Counted from the stretch's first letter, positions 49,225 through 58,084 are shown. The stretch is 64,000 nucleotides of DNA from Saccharopolyspora shandongensis (GCF_900106995.1 NZ_FNOK01000038.1:31105-95104); one strand, 5' to 3'. Translations and numbers: made by a program. The notes: generated from the sequence alone by a model not told the origin.

Positions 49225-49345
49225 GTTCGGCTCAAGCGGGATTCGACGCCCGGGCGGATCTCGATCGCCTCCGAGGCCGGAAGCTTCTTGACCAGTTCGA
49301 CGGCTTCCTCCTGGCCCGCCACGTCAAGCACGAACCAGCCGTCGA
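49225..49345 (-). pseudogene. C-terminal remnant of a YCII-related protein
   Basis: Leftward the frame reads DGWFVLDVAGQEEAVELVKK, then LPASEAIEIRPGVESRLS, the typical last 40 residues of YCII/DGPF-domain proteins. The preceding N-terminal part is not found. 49346-49668 shows no supported gene. Confidence 0.5.
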
Positions 49346-49668
49346 GGAGGTCTCCTTACCGCCGCGCGTCGGCCGTCCGTGATCGTCGATGATCCATAGA
49401 CCCACGCACGCCCGGTCACCGACCTGTCGCGCTCGGTGTCGAGGCCGCCGACCGGCTTGCCGGTCGGCGTGCCCCGGCCGAGCCGAGTCTCGTACGCCTT
49501 GCAGTAGGCGTCCGGCCTGGCTCCGGCGGCGCAGCTCGCCTGCCTCGAAAGATCACGAGTGCCTGCCCACAGGTGTTCCCCCGCGGTATCGAGGCGGCCG
49601 GACGCTGTGCCGGGCCGGGTGTCTTCCCCGCACCGGCCAGAGTTCTCACCGATGCCGGTGCACCGGCT

Positions 49669-50577
49669 TCAGCGATCGGTTTCGACCGCGGGCGGGGAAA
49701 TCCGGGCGAGGGCGCCGATCTCCAGCGCCGTCCACAGTGCACCGTCCGGGCCGAGGGCGATGCCGTGCGGTTCCGAACCGGGCGTGGGCAGGTCGTGCAC
49801 CTCGATGACGCCGCCGGCGGTGATCGAGCCGACCCGGTTCGCGCCCCACTCGGTGAACCACATCGCCCCGTCCGGGCCGGTGGTGATGGCGTGCGGCCGG
49901 GCGGCGCGGTCGGGCAGCGGGAACTCCTCGATCCCGCCGTCGGTGCCGATCCGGCCGATCTGGCCCGCGCCGATCTCGACGAACCAGACCGCGCCGTCCG
50001 GGCCCGCCGCGATCCCCACCGGCCCGGCCGCCTCGGTCGGCAGCGGGTGGATCGCGACCTCGCCGTCCGGGCCGATCCGCCCGATCGCGTTGGCCATGTT
50101 CATCGTGAACCACATCGCGCCGTCGGCACCCGCGGTGATCGCGGACGGGAACGCACCCTCGATCGGCAGCGGGAACTCCCGCACCTGGCCGTCCGGCGTG
50201 ATCCGGCCGATCTGGTTCGCGGCGGTCTCGGTGAACCACAGCGCGCCGTCCGGCCCCGCGGCCAGGCCGTACGGCCCGGATTCCGGCGTGGGCAGGTCGA
50301 ACTCGGCGATCTCGCCCGCGGTGGTGATCCGGCCGATCCGGTGCGCCTGGTACTCGGTGAACCAGAGCGCGCCGTCCGGGCCGCCGACGATGATCGTCGG
50401 CCCGCTGTCAGGGGCGAGCCGGTGGCTGGTGGGCTCGCCGCCCGGCACCAGCCGGCCGATCTGTCCGCTGTGCACCATGGTGAACCACAACGCGCCGTCC
50501 GGTCCGGCGGTGATCGCATATGGGCCGGTGCCCTCGGCGGAGACGTCGTGCTGCTCGATCCGCGCGGTCGATGTCAT
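49669..50577 (-). CDS. vgb: Virginiamycin B (streptogramin B) lyase
   Basis: A 302-residue seven-bladed beta-propeller: six or more copies of a GPDGALWFTE-type strand-turn repeat (for example around 23-33, 66-76, 108-118). The catalytic His and Glu of Vgb lyase correspond to His271 (EPHGIALGP) and Glu286 (ALWTALEIG), near the same positions as in the staphylococcal enzyme. Vgb linearises the streptogramin B ring without water. The ATG at 50577 has GAGGAG upstream. A frameshifted remnant of a vat-type acetyltransferase lies just upstream. Sequence supports a functional lyase; resistance is not proven. Confidence 0.88.
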   Translation of the reverse strand: MTSTARIEQHDVSAEGTGPYAITAGPDGALWFTMVHSGQIGRLVPGGEPTSHRLAPDSGPTIIVGGPDGALWFTEYQAHRIGRITTAGEIAEFDLPTPESGPYGLAAGPDGALWFTETAANQIGRITPDGQVREFPLPIEGAFPSAITAGADGAMWFTMNMANAIGRIGPDGEVAIHPLPTEAAGPVGIAAGPDGAVWFVEIGAGQIGRIGTDGGIEEFPLPDRAARPHAITTGPDGAMWFTEWGANRVGSITAGGVIEVHDLPTPGSEPHGIALGPDGALWTALEIGALARISPPAVETDR

Positions 50578-50644
50578 GCGAACTCCTCGTTGTGCTGCGC
50601 GATGCGTTCATTCTCGGCAGGAGTGCCCCACATGATCATCCGGG

Positions 50645-50840
50645 AGTGCCCGGTGGCGAGCTCGACCGGGACACCTCCGCCACGCGGCGCGGAGCGGCCA
50701 CATCGTCGAAGCTCCGCCGGATCGGATTGCCGGGTTGCCACCGACGGTCGCGCGAGGAGCCACGTCGGAGGTCATCGCCCGTCGCCGGTCTGCACGCCCG
50801 GCATGATGGTCGCCCCGCAGCCGAACCAGACGTCGCGCAG
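50645..50840 (-). pseudogene. Frameshifted remnant of a Vat/CatB-type acetyltransferase
   Basis: Three pieces of a hexapeptide-repeat xenobiotic acetyltransferase appear in shifting leftward frames: RDVWFGCGATIMPGVQTGDG (50775-50833), then TSDVAPRATVGGNPAI, then IRRSFDDVAAP. These align in order with the C-terminal part of Vat/CatB proteins (DVWFG...MPGV.IGDG, ...V.DV.PY.VVGGNPA, IR.RFDD). The N-terminal half is absent. Vat inactivates streptogramin A. Confidence 0.6.
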
Positions 50841-50857
50841 CCGGACGCCTGACCGAA

Positions 50858-50897
50858 AGGCCCGCTGCCCGGCGCTTTCGCACCGGACAACGGGCCT
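50858..50897 (-). terminator. Hairpin after the alcohol dehydrogenase gene
   Basis: An imperfect 18-bp stem AGGCCCGCTGCCCGGCGC with TTTC loop and GCACCGGACAACGGGCCT, 12 bases past the stop. Confidence 0.6.
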
Positions 50898-50908
50898 CTT
50901 CCGCCGGT

Positions 50909-51958
50909 TCAGGCGCCGATGGTGGCGGCGTCGATCACAAAGCGGTACCGCACGTCGCTGCCCTCGACGCGCTCGTAGGCCTCGTTGACCCGGTCCGCCG
51001 AGATCAGCTCGATCTCCGCGCCGATGCCGTGCTCCGCGCAGAAGTCCAGCATCTCCTGGGTCTCGGCGATCCCGCCGATCATCGACCCGGCCAGCACCTT
51101 GTTGCCGCCCAGCAGCGAGAAGGCGTTGTAGGACAGCGGTTCGCCGGGAGCCCCGACGTTGACCATCGCGCCGCCCACCCGCAGCAGCCCCAGGTAGGCG
51201 TCGATCGGGAGCTTCGCCGAGACCGTGTTGAGGATCAGGTCGAAACGCCCCGCCAGCGCCGCGAAGGTCGACTCGTCGCTGGTCGCGAAGTAGTCGGTCG
51301 CGCCCAGCCGCAGGCCGTCCTCCTGCTTCTTCAGGCTCTGGCTGAGCACCGTCACCTCGGCGCCCATCGCGGCGGCCAGCTTCACCGCCATGTGGCCCAG
51401 CCCGCCGAGCCCGATCACGGCGACCTTCTTGCCCGGGCCCGCGCCCCACTGGCGCAGCGGCGAGTAGGTGGTGATGCCGGCGCACAGCAGCGGCGCGGCG
51501 ACGTCCAGCCCGATGCCGTCCGGGATCCGGCACACGAAGGCGTCCTTCACCACGACCTGCCGGCTGTAGCCCCCGTAGGTGGTCTCGCCGTCGAAGCCGA
51601 CGGCGTTGTAGGTCTGGACGTTGCCCTTGACGCAGAACTGCTCGCGGCCCGCCCGGCAGTACTCGCACTCGCCGCAGGAATCGACCATGCAGCCGACCCC
51701 GACCCGGTCCCCGACCTGGTACTTCGTCACGGCCGATCCGACCGCGGCGACCACGCCGGCGATCTCGTGCCCGGGAACCATCGGGAAGATCGCCTCGCCC
51801 CAGTCCTCCTTGGCCTGGTGGATGTCGCTGTGGCAGATGCCCGCGTAGGCGATGTCGATCAGCACGTCGTCCGGTCGCAGGTCACGTCGCTCGATCGTCG
51901 TCGGCGCCAGGGGTGCGCCCGGCGACGGTGCGGCGATAGCGTGCGTGATCGTGCTCAT
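50909..51958 (-). CDS. Zinc-dependent NAD(P) alcohol dehydrogenase
   Basis: A 349-residue medium-chain zinc alcohol dehydrogenase of the cinnamyl/YahK type. Catalytic zinc ligands are in GICHSDIHQAKEDWG and PGHEIAG; the structural zinc lobe is CGECEYCRAGREQFC. The cofactor turn is VIGLGGLGHMAVKLAAAMGAEV. It oxidises or reduces aldehydes. Start ATG 51958. It is divergent from a TetR gene with two matching operators between, so it is likely repressed and induced by an aldehyde or other small molecule. Confidence 0.92.
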   Translation of the reverse strand: MSTITHAIAAPSPGAPLAPTTIERRDLRPDDVLIDIAYAGICHSDIHQAKEDWGEAIFPMVPGHEIAGVVAAVGSAVTKYQVGDRVGVGCMVDSCGECEYCRAGREQFCVKGNVQTYNAVGFDGETTYGGYSRQVVVKDAFVCRIPDGIGLDVAAPLLCAGITTYSPLRQWGAGPGKKVAVIGLGGLGHMAVKLAAAMGAEVTVLSQSLKKQEDGLRLGATDYFATSDESTFAALAGRFDLILNTVSAKLPIDAYLGLLRVGGAMVNVGAPGEPLSYNAFSLLGGNKVLAGSMIGGIAETQEMLDFCAEHGIGAEIELISADRVNEAYERVEGSDVRYRFVIDAATIGA

Positions 51959-51997
51959 GAATCCTCCAAGGAACAGCTGTGCGGCGGACCCCGATCA

Positions 51998-52040
51998 TGT
52001 AAGAGGCCTCTTACATTGGAGACGTAAGACCCCTCTTACA
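51998..52040. promoter_or_regulatory. Two operator copies for the adjacent TetR
   Basis: TGTAAGAGGCCTCTTACA (51998-52015), a perfect 18-base palindrome, and the related CGTAAGACCCCTCTTACA (52023-52040). Their centres are 25 bases apart. They occupy the 99-base divergent gap between the alcohol dehydrogenase and TetR genes. Confidence 0.8.
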
Positions 52041-52057
52041 TATTCCGAGCGGAAGAT

Positions 52058-52675
52058 GTGAGCCACGACATGGGCATCAAGTACCACCACGGCGACCTCC
52101 GTGCCGAGCTCGTGCGCGTCTCACTGGACCTGATCGCGGAACGGGGCCTGACCGGCTTCTCCGTGGCGGAGGTGGCGCGGCGGGCCAAGGTGAGCCCGGG
52201 CGCGCCGTACCGGCACTTCCCCGAACGGGAGAGCCTGCTCGCGGCCACCGCGGCCGCGGTCGCGTGCCAGCTCGCGAAACGCGTGCAGGCCGCCGTCGAG
52301 ACCCGGGAAGATCCCGTCGACGCGCTCGCCGCGGCGGCCGGCGCTTACACCGAATACCTCCTCGAACGCCGCGCGGGCATGAACGTCATCTACGCGGACG
52401 GTCTGCAGGGCCCCAAGCACGCCGAGCTGCACGAGCAGACGCGACGGCTGACCGATCAGTTCCTGATGCTCTGCCTGGCCGTGTCGGACGGACCACAGGA
52501 AGCCCTGGAGCTGATGGAGCAGCTGTTCGCCCAGGCGCATGGCTACGGCATGCTCTGGCTCGACGGCGTCTTCGCCAAGCAGGGCTACTCCCCCGAACTC
52601 GTCGTTCGGAAGTCCACCACCGCAGCGCGCATCGTGATCGAAGGCCACGCGAAGCACTCACGACCGAGTCACTGA
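52058..52675 (+). CDS. TetR-family regulator, aldehyde/oxidative type
   Basis: A 205-residue TetR regulator. The HTH is YHHGDLRAELVRVSLDLIAERGL, SVAEVARRAKVSPGAPYRHF. A helical domain (LAAAAGAYTEYLLERRAGMNVIYADGL) completes it. GTG 52058 is used; ATG 52070 is an alternative. It should bind the two palindromes just upstream and control itself and the divergent alcohol dehydrogenase. Confidence 0.87.
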   Translation: MSHDMGIKYHHGDLRAELVRVSLDLIAERGLTGFSVAEVARRAKVSPGAPYRHFPERESLLAATAAAVACQLAKRVQAAVETREDPVDALAAAAGAYTEYLLERRAGMNVIYADGLQGPKHAELHEQTRRLTDQFLMLCLAVSDGPQEALELMEQLFAQAHGYGMLWLDGVFAKQGYSPELVVRKSTTAARIVIEGHAKHSRPSH

Positions 52676-52739
52676 AACCCTTGGACGACAAGAGAATTCG
52701 CGCCGACGAGACAAGCCGGCCCCGAACCCGGGAGCAGCG

Positions 52740-53222
52740 CTACCGACCAGGCTTCGCGTCGAGGCCGCGCAGCTCGCGCACGCTCTCGGCGAGCGTGCGG
52801 TCACCGAGCGAATCGAGCACCGCCCGCTCAGCCTCGGCCGTGAGCGCGGCGAAGTACTCCCCCGAGCGCGCGGTGATCAGGCACATGTCCGACGCCTCCG
52901 GCGAGCAGGCCCACAGCGGCTTGTCGCCGACGGCGCAGCGGTAGATCTCCGCCAGCGTGATCTGGTCCGCCGGGCGTCCTAGGCGGGCCCCACCGGCGCG
53001 TCCCTTGACGCAGACGACCAGCCCGGCGTTCGCCAGCGGCACGAGGAGCTTGCGGACCAGGCTCGGGTTGGCCTTCAGGCTTCCGGCCAGGTGGGCCGAG
53101 CTCAGCGCGGCGGAGTCCTCCTCGGCGGCGATCGCCAGGAACAGCATCACCTGCAACGCACGGGAGAACCGGATGTCCAGCACGGTCTCCACCCCCGCCC
53201 GTGGATCGACGCCAACGTCCAT
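52740..53222 (-). CDS. Rrf2-family transcriptional regulator
   Basis: A 160-residue Rrf2 regulator. The winged helix includes LSSAHLAGSLKANPSLVRKLLVPL and AGLVVCVKGRAGGARLGRPADQITLAEIYRC. Cysteines that could bind a cluster or sense electrophiles are sparse (Cys in VVCVKG, RCAV and WACS). ATG at 53222 is chosen; an upstream in-frame extension has no homology. It is divergent from the Old Yellow Enzyme gene, with two inverted repeats between. Confidence 0.83.
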   Translation of the reverse strand: MDVGVDPRAGVETVLDIRFSRALQVMLFLAIAAEEDSAALSSAHLAGSLKANPSLVRKLLVPLANAGLVVCVKGRAGGARLGRPADQITLAEIYRCAVGDKPLWACSPEASDMCLITARSGEYFAALTAEAERAVLDSLGDRTLAESVRELRGLDAKPGR

Positions 53223-53231
53223 CCCAGAATA

Positions 53232-53288
53232 GCAACTATCACAGTTGCACTTCTCGTCGCTAAATGTATCTTTGACTTGAACATTTAA
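53232..53288. promoter_or_regulatory. Two inverted repeats, candidate Rrf2 operators
   Basis: GCAACTATCACAGTTGC (53232-53248) is a perfect inverted repeat with a 5-base spacer, just upstream of the Rrf2 gene. AAATGT...ACATTT (about 53263-53287) follows nearer the oxidoreductase gene. Confidence 0.6.
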
Positions 53289-53331
53289 ACGGCGGGCGAA
53301 CGCCCGCAAGCACCCGGCAGGAGACCGACAG

Positions 53332-54450
53332 GTGAGCACCCGCGCAGCTCAGGCACTGTCCCGCCCGTTCACGTTGGGTTCGGCCGAGCTACCGAACCGG
53401 ATCGTCATGGCGCCCATGACCCGACAGCTCTCCCCCGGCGGCGTTCCCGGCGAGGACGTGGCCGCCTACTACGCGCGCCGCGCCGCGGCAGGGACCGGCC
53501 TGGTCATCACCGAGGGCACCTTCATCGACCACCGGTCCGCCGGCTTCAGCGACGGGGTCCCCCGCTTCCACGGCGAGCAGCAGCTCGCCGGCTGGAGCCG
53601 CGTCGTGGAGGCCGTGCACGCGCACGGCGGCAAGATCATGCCTCAGATCTGGCACGTCGGGATCCAGCGGCCGGCGGGCGCACCGCCGTTCCCGGAGGCC
53701 CCGTCCGTGGGTCCGTCCGGGCTCACGATGGACGGCATGCCCGGCACGGGCGAGGCGCTGACGCTGGCCGACATCGACGACATCATCAGCGCGTTCGCCG
53801 ACGCCGCGCAGGCCGCCGAGCGGATCGGCTTCGACGGCGTGGAACTGCACGGCGCGCACGGATACCTCATCGACCAGTTCCTGTGGGAGCGCACCAACCA
53901 GCGCACCGACGCCTACGGCGGCGACCTGCTCTCCCGGACCAAATTCGCCGCCGACATCGTGGCCGCCGTCCGCGAGCGGGTCGCGCCGGACTTCCCCGTC
54001 GTGCTGCGGTTCTCCCAGTGGAAGGCCAATCACTACGACGCCCGGCTCGCCGAGGATCCGGGCGAGCTCGAATCCGTGCTCACCCCGCTGGCCGACGCGG
54101 GAGTCGACGCCTTCCACGCCTCCGGACGCCGCTACTGGGTGCCGGAGTTCCCCGAATCCGGGTCGGACCTGAACGTCGCCGGGTGGACGAAGAAGCTCAC
54201 CGGCAAGCCGGTCATCACCGTCGGCTCGGTCGGCCTCGACAAGGTCTTCGAGCCCGGCGCCCTCACCGGAGCCGCCACAGCGGTGGAGAGCATCGAGCGG
54301 CTCGCCGACCACCTGGAGCGCGACGAGTTCGACCTCGTCGCCGTCGGACGAGCACTGCTCGCCGACCCGGAGTGGGCCGACAAGGTCCTCAGCGGCCGCC
54401 TCTCGGAACTCGTCCCGTTCAGCAAGGACGCGCTGCAAACCCTGCACTGA
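53332..54450 (+). CDS. Old Yellow Enzyme family alkene reductase
   Basis: A 372-residue FMN-dependent ene-reductase. Start region NRIVMAPMTRQL, active-site HGAHGYLIDQFLWERTNQRTDAYGG, and the phosphate-binding GSVGLDK and AVGRALLADPEW are family marks. It reduces activated C=C bonds or nitro groups. GTG at 53332 has AGGAGA upstream. Divergent Rrf2 and OYE genes suggest control by electrophilic stress, as in other bacteria. Confidence 0.88.
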   Translation: MSTRAAQALSRPFTLGSAELPNRIVMAPMTRQLSPGGVPGEDVAAYYARRAAAGTGLVITEGTFIDHRSAGFSDGVPRFHGEQQLAGWSRVVEAVHAHGGKIMPQIWHVGIQRPAGAPPFPEAPSVGPSGLTMDGMPGTGEALTLADIDDIISAFADAAQAAERIGFDGVELHGAHGYLIDQFLWERTNQRTDAYGGDLLSRTKFAADIVAAVRERVAPDFPVVLRFSQWKANHYDARLAEDPGELESVLTPLADAGVDAFHASGRRYWVPEFPESGSDLNVAGWTKKLTGKPVITVGSVGLDKVFEPGALTGAATAVESIERLADHLERDEFDLVAVGRALLADPEWADKVLSGRLSELVPFSKDALQTLH

Positions 54451-54461
54451 CGACCGTATCT

Positions 54462-54502
54462 GCGGCGGGGCGGGCGTTGGCCGAAAGCGCCCGCCCCGCC
54501 GC
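54462..54502 (+). terminator. Hairpin after the Old Yellow Enzyme gene
   Basis: A perfect 15-bp stem GCGGCGGGGCGGGCG / CGCCCGCCCCGCCGC with an 11-base loop. Confidence 0.85.
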
Positions 54503-54624
54503 ATTTCGTGCATCGAACGTCCAGCGGGAGCGCACCCCGAACGCGGCCATCCCTCGATACCTGAAGTCGACCCGATCCGCCGCGACCAGAACGGCGAGCT
54601 CAGTCCCGGGGCGCCCGGTCACGC

Positions 54625-54770
54625 GGCCACGGGTTGCCTTGCAGGCCGGCGATGGAAGCGGTGTTGATGATGGAGCCGCCGCCCGCCGCGATCATGTGCC
54701 GGATCGCGTGCCAGGAGGCCACCACCGTGCTGCGCACGTTCAGGTTCATGACCCGGTCCCATTGGCGTCC
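54625..54770 (-). pseudogene. Internal fragment of an SDR gene
   Basis: Leftward the frame reads WDRVMNLNVRSTVVASWHAI, then RHMIAAGGGSIINTASIAG and LQGN, matching the NNAG-to-active-site middle of short-chain dehydrogenases. N- and C-terminal parts are absent. In the surrounding 54503-55159 I see no complete gene; a frame near 55000-55060 (LPVELSDEQVRRLGTAL) is a possible but unproven transposase remnant. Confidence 0.6.
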
Positions 54771-55159
54771 GGCGCATCGATGCGCGGCGCCCGATCGACC
54801 AAGCCGCCGGGCTCAGGCCCGAGGCGCCTCCCGATCGACCCTCACCGTCGCGCCGGTAGAGCCACGCCAGCCAGAGCGGCCTCGCCCGGCGGAAGAGGAT
54901 GCGTGAAGTCCAACGACAGGACAACGGCCACCGCCTGTTGTGCACATAGGACTTTCCTAAGTGCACAACGGCAGGTTCGGGGCGGATGACGTTGCAGCGC
55001 GGTTCCCAATCTGCGGACCTGCTCGTCGCTCAACTCGACGGGTAGGCAGCGAGAGCACCGGTGCCAGCGGACTCCGGCCGGGACTGGGTAGGCTGACCGC
55101 GATCGCAGCCCCGGGCGCTCGCTCGGCCTGCGCGTGCCCGCACCGCCCAGGAGGTCCTC

Positions 55160-56296
55160 GTGCCCGAATGGCGTCCCTTGCGCAAGCGCCCCCGGCGCCT
55201 CCCGGAGCAGTCGGGGCCCTCCGCTCCCGAGCACTCCATGGACCCCCGCTCCGCCGACGAGCGGCCGCTGGCGGACCGGCCGCTGATCGACACCGCGATC
55301 TACCGCGACGGCGTCCGGACCGCCACCCCGTCCAGCCTCGCCGAGACCTACCGGCTGCTGCGGGACGAGCCCGGCACGATGGCGTGGATCGGGCTGTACC
55401 GCCCCGCCGAAGAGGAACTGCTGGCCGCCGCCGAGGAATTCGACCTCCACAAGCTCGCCGTCGAGGACGCGATCGTCGCCCACCAGCGCCCCAAGATCGA
55501 GCGCTACGGCGACACGCTGTTCGTGGTGCTGCGCGCCGCCACCTACGTGGACGAGGCCGAAGAGGTCAGCTTCGGCGAGCTGCACCTGTTCATCGGACCC
55601 AACTTCGTGCTCACCGTCCGCCACGGCCAGTCCCCCGACCTGTCGGCGGTGCGCCGTCGCATGGAGGAGGACCCGGATCTGCTGCGGCGCGGCGCGGAGG
55701 CCGTGCTGTACGCGGTGCTGGACAACGTCGTCGACGGCTACGCGCCGGTCATCGCGGGCCTGCAGAACGACATCGACGAGATCGAGACCGAGGTCTTCGA
55801 GGCGAACCCGAACGTTTCGCGGCGCATCTACGAGCTGTCCCGCGAGGTCATCGAGTTCCAGCGGGCGACGCAGCCGCTGCTGGCCATCCTGCGGAGCCTG
55901 GAGGCGGGCTTCCAGAAGTACCGCATCGACGAGGAGCTCCAGCGCTACCTGCGCGACGTCGCCGACCACGCCACCACGGTCGCCGAGCGCGTCGACGGGT
56001 TCCGCCAGATGCTCGACAACATCCTCACGGTCAACGCAACGCTGGTCACCCAGGCGCAGAACGAGGAGATGAGGCGGATGACCGAGGCCAGCTACACGCA
56101 GAACGAGGAGATCAAGAAGATCTCGGCGTGGGCGGCGATCCTGTTCGCGCCCACCCTGATCGGCACGGTGTACGGGATGAACTTCGACTTCATGCCCGAA
56201 CTCCACTGGGGCCTCGGCTACCCCTTCGCGGTCGTCCTCATGCTGGCCGTCTGCCTGAGCCTCTACACGATCTTCAAGCGCCGCAACTGGTTGTGA
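55160..56296 (+). CDS. corA: CorA-family magnesium/cobalt transporter
   Basis: A 378-residue CorA protein. A long cytoplasmic funnel ends in two C-terminal transmembrane helices with the selectivity motif YGMNF and the closing helix YPFAVVLMLAVCLSLYTIFKRRNWL. GTG at 55160 is chosen because AGGAGG lies just upstream. The N-terminal 30-40 residues are Pro/Arg-rich and disordered. It should form a pentameric Mg(2+)/Co(2+) channel. It stands alone, ended by a hairpin. Confidence 0.92.
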   Translation: MPEWRPLRKRPRRLPEQSGPSAPEHSMDPRSADERPLADRPLIDTAIYRDGVRTATPSSLAETYRLLRDEPGTMAWIGLYRPAEEELLAAAEEFDLHKLAVEDAIVAHQRPKIERYGDTLFVVLRAATYVDEAEEVSFGELHLFIGPNFVLTVRHGQSPDLSAVRRRMEEDPDLLRRGAEAVLYAVLDNVVDGYAPVIAGLQNDIDEIETEVFEANPNVSRRIYELSREVIEFQRATQPLLAILRSLEAGFQKYRIDEELQRYLRDVADHATTVAERVDGFRQMLDNILTVNATLVTQAQNEEMRRMTEASYTQNEEIKKISAWAAILFAPTLIGTVYGMNFDFMPELHWGLGYPFAVVLMLAVCLSLYTIFKRRNWL

Positions 56297-56323
56297 GCCG
56301 GAGCCCGCACCGGGCTCCGGCTC
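56295..56323. terminator. Bidirectional hairpin
   Basis: A perfect 13-bp stem GAGCCGGAGCCCG / CGGGCTCCGGCTC with a 3-base loop between the CorA and BKACE stops. Confidence 0.85.
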
Positions 56324-56332
56324 GGGTGGCCG

Positions 56333-57265
56333 TCAGAAGCCGACCTGGTCCCTGCCCTTGAGCCGCAGGATCTCGCGGGCCTCGTCGGGCGTGGCGACCT
56401 CCAGGTTCAGCGCCTCCAGCACGGTGCGGATGCGGGTCACCTGGTCGGCGTTGGTCTTGGCCAGCTCGCCCGGCCCGATCCACAGCGAATCCTCCAGCCC
56501 GACGCGCACGTGCGAGCCCTGGGCCGCGCCGATGGTGGCCAGCGGGATCTGGTTGCGGCCCGCGCCCAGGATCGACCACTGGTAGGTGTCGCCCAGCAGG
56601 CGGTCCGCCGTGCGGCGCATGTGCATCAGGTCCTCGGGGTGCGCGCCGATCCCGCCCAGCAGCCCGAACACCGACTGCACGAACAGCGGGCCCTGCACCA
56701 GGCCGCGCGAGGCGAAGTGCGCCAGGTTGTTGAGGTGCGCGATGTCGTAGCACTCGAACTCGAACCGGGTGCCGTTCTCCGCGCCGATGGACAGGATCGC
56801 CTCGATGTCGGCGAAGGTGTTCTTGAACACCAGGTCCCTGCTCTTCTCCAGGGCCTCCCGCTCCCAGTCGTGCCGGAACTCCTTGAAGCGATCCAGCATC
56901 GGGTACAGGCCGAAGTTCATCGAGCCCATGTTCAGCGACGCCAGCTCGGGCTTGAACACCGCGGCGGGCCGCATCCGCTCCTGCACGGTCATGTGCGGCG
57001 AGCCGCCGGTGGTGATGTTGATGACCGCGTCGGTGTGGGCCTTGAGCTGCGCCAGGATCGGCTCGAAGTGGGCGGGATCCTGCGAGGGCCTGCCGTCCTC
57101 GGGGTCGCGGGCGTGCAGGTGCACGATCGCCGCCCCCGCCTCGGCCGCGCCCAACGCCGCCTCGGCGATCTCCGCCGGCGAGACGGGCAGGTGCTCCGAC
57201 ATCGACGGGGTGTGGATCGCGCCCGTCACCGCGCACGTGATGATGACCTTGCGACCGGTTGCCAT
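56333..57265 (-). CDS. Beta-keto acid cleavage enzyme (BKACE, DUF849)
   Basis: A 310-residue (beta/alpha)8 BKACE protein. Metal-site motif AAIVHLHARDP near residue 46, INITTGGSPHM, FKPELASLNMGSMNFG, and the late SHVRVGLEDSLW are family features. It condenses a beta-keto acid with acetyl-CoA to give acetoacetate and a new CoA ester. ATG 57265 has GGAGG upstream. It lies downstream of an SDR and an MFS gene with a LacI regulator, so it probably cleaves the beta-keto acid made by the SDR. Which beta-keto acid is unknown. Confidence 0.87.
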   Translation of the reverse strand: MATGRKVIITCAVTGAIHTPSMSEHLPVSPAEIAEAALGAAEAGAAIVHLHARDPEDGRPSQDPAHFEPILAQLKAHTDAVINITTGGSPHMTVQERMRPAAVFKPELASLNMGSMNFGLYPMLDRFKEFRHDWEREALEKSRDLVFKNTFADIEAILSIGAENGTRFEFECYDIAHLNNLAHFASRGLVQGPLFVQSVFGLLGGIGAHPEDLMHMRRTADRLLGDTYQWSILGAGRNQIPLATIGAAQGSHVRVGLEDSLWIGPGELAKTNADQVTRIRTVLEALNLEVATPDEAREILRLKGRDQVGF

Positions 57266-57291
57266 CTTCGTCAAACCTCCACAGTGGATCG

Positions 57292-58065
57292 TCAGTAGAG
57301 CTTCTCGGTGTTGCCGTCGACCGCCATCGCCTGGCCGTTGACGCTGCGGGCCAGCGGGCCGGCCAGGAACGCGGCCATGTCCGCGATGTCCTCGGCGCCG
57401 ACCAGCCGGCGCATCGACGACTGGTCCTGGTAGGCGGCCGCGATCTCCGCCACCGGCCTGCCCAGCATCGCCGCCTTCGCCTCGATGACCGCGCGGATGC
57501 GCGGGCCGTCGACCGCGCCGGGGCAGATCGCGTTCGCCCGGATCCCCTCCGGGCCGAGCTCGATCGCCAGGGTCTTGGTGAAGCCCACCACCGCCCACTT
57601 CGACGCCGAGTACGCGCTTCGCCCGGCCATGCCGAGCCGCCCGGCGGCCGAGGAGAGGTTCACGATGGACGCGTCGGTGGCCTCGCGCAGCAGCGGCAAC
57701 CCGTGCTTCACGCAGTAGAACTGGCTGTGGATGTTGACCTCGAAGGTCCGCGCCCACGCGGCGCCGTCCAGCGTTTCCACCGGCCCGGTCGGGCCTGCGA
57801 TGCCCGCGTTGTTGACCAGCACGTCCAGGCCGCCGAGCTCCTCGCGCACGGCCCCCATCAGCTCCTCGACCTGCGCTTCGCTCGACGCGTCCGAGACCCG
57901 GGCCGCCAGGCCCCGTTCCCCGGCCGCCCGCACCGCGTCCGCGTTGATGTCGGTGACGAGCACGCGGGCGCCCAGCCCGGCGAACCTGGTGGCGATCGCC
58001 AGCCCGATGCCGTCCGCACCGGCGGTGACGAGCACCCGCTTTCCCGAGAAATCCACTTCCTGCAC
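57292..58065 (-). CDS. SDR-family dehydrogenase
   Basis: A 257-residue classical SDR: VTAGADGIGLAIA, NNAG, LSSAAGRLGMAGRSAYSASKWA with Ser-Tyr-Lys, and VNGQAMAVDGN at the end. It lies 26 bases before the BKACE gene, suggesting it oxidises a beta-hydroxy acid to the beta-keto acid cleaved by BKACE. ATG 58065. The exact substrate is unknown. Confidence 0.86.
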   Translation of the reverse strand: MQEVDFSGKRVLVTAGADGIGLAIATRFAGLGARVLVTDINADAVRAAGERGLAARVSDASSEAQVEELMGAVREELGGLDVLVNNAGIAGPTGPVETLDGAAWARTFEVNIHSQFYCVKHGLPLLREATDASIVNLSSAAGRLGMAGRSAYSASKWAVVGFTKTLAIELGPEGIRANAICPGAVDGPRIRAVIEAKAAMLGRPVAEIAAAYQDQSSMRRLVGAEDIADMAAFLAGPLARSVNGQAMAVDGNTEKLY

Positions 58066-58084
58066 CCTTCCTGGAACTCCGGTG

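Noticed and set aside
54971..55060. Tn3-like transposase remnant
   Set aside because: A short leftward frame (LPVELSDEQVRRLGTAL) is suggestive of a transposase N-terminus but too short for a confident call.
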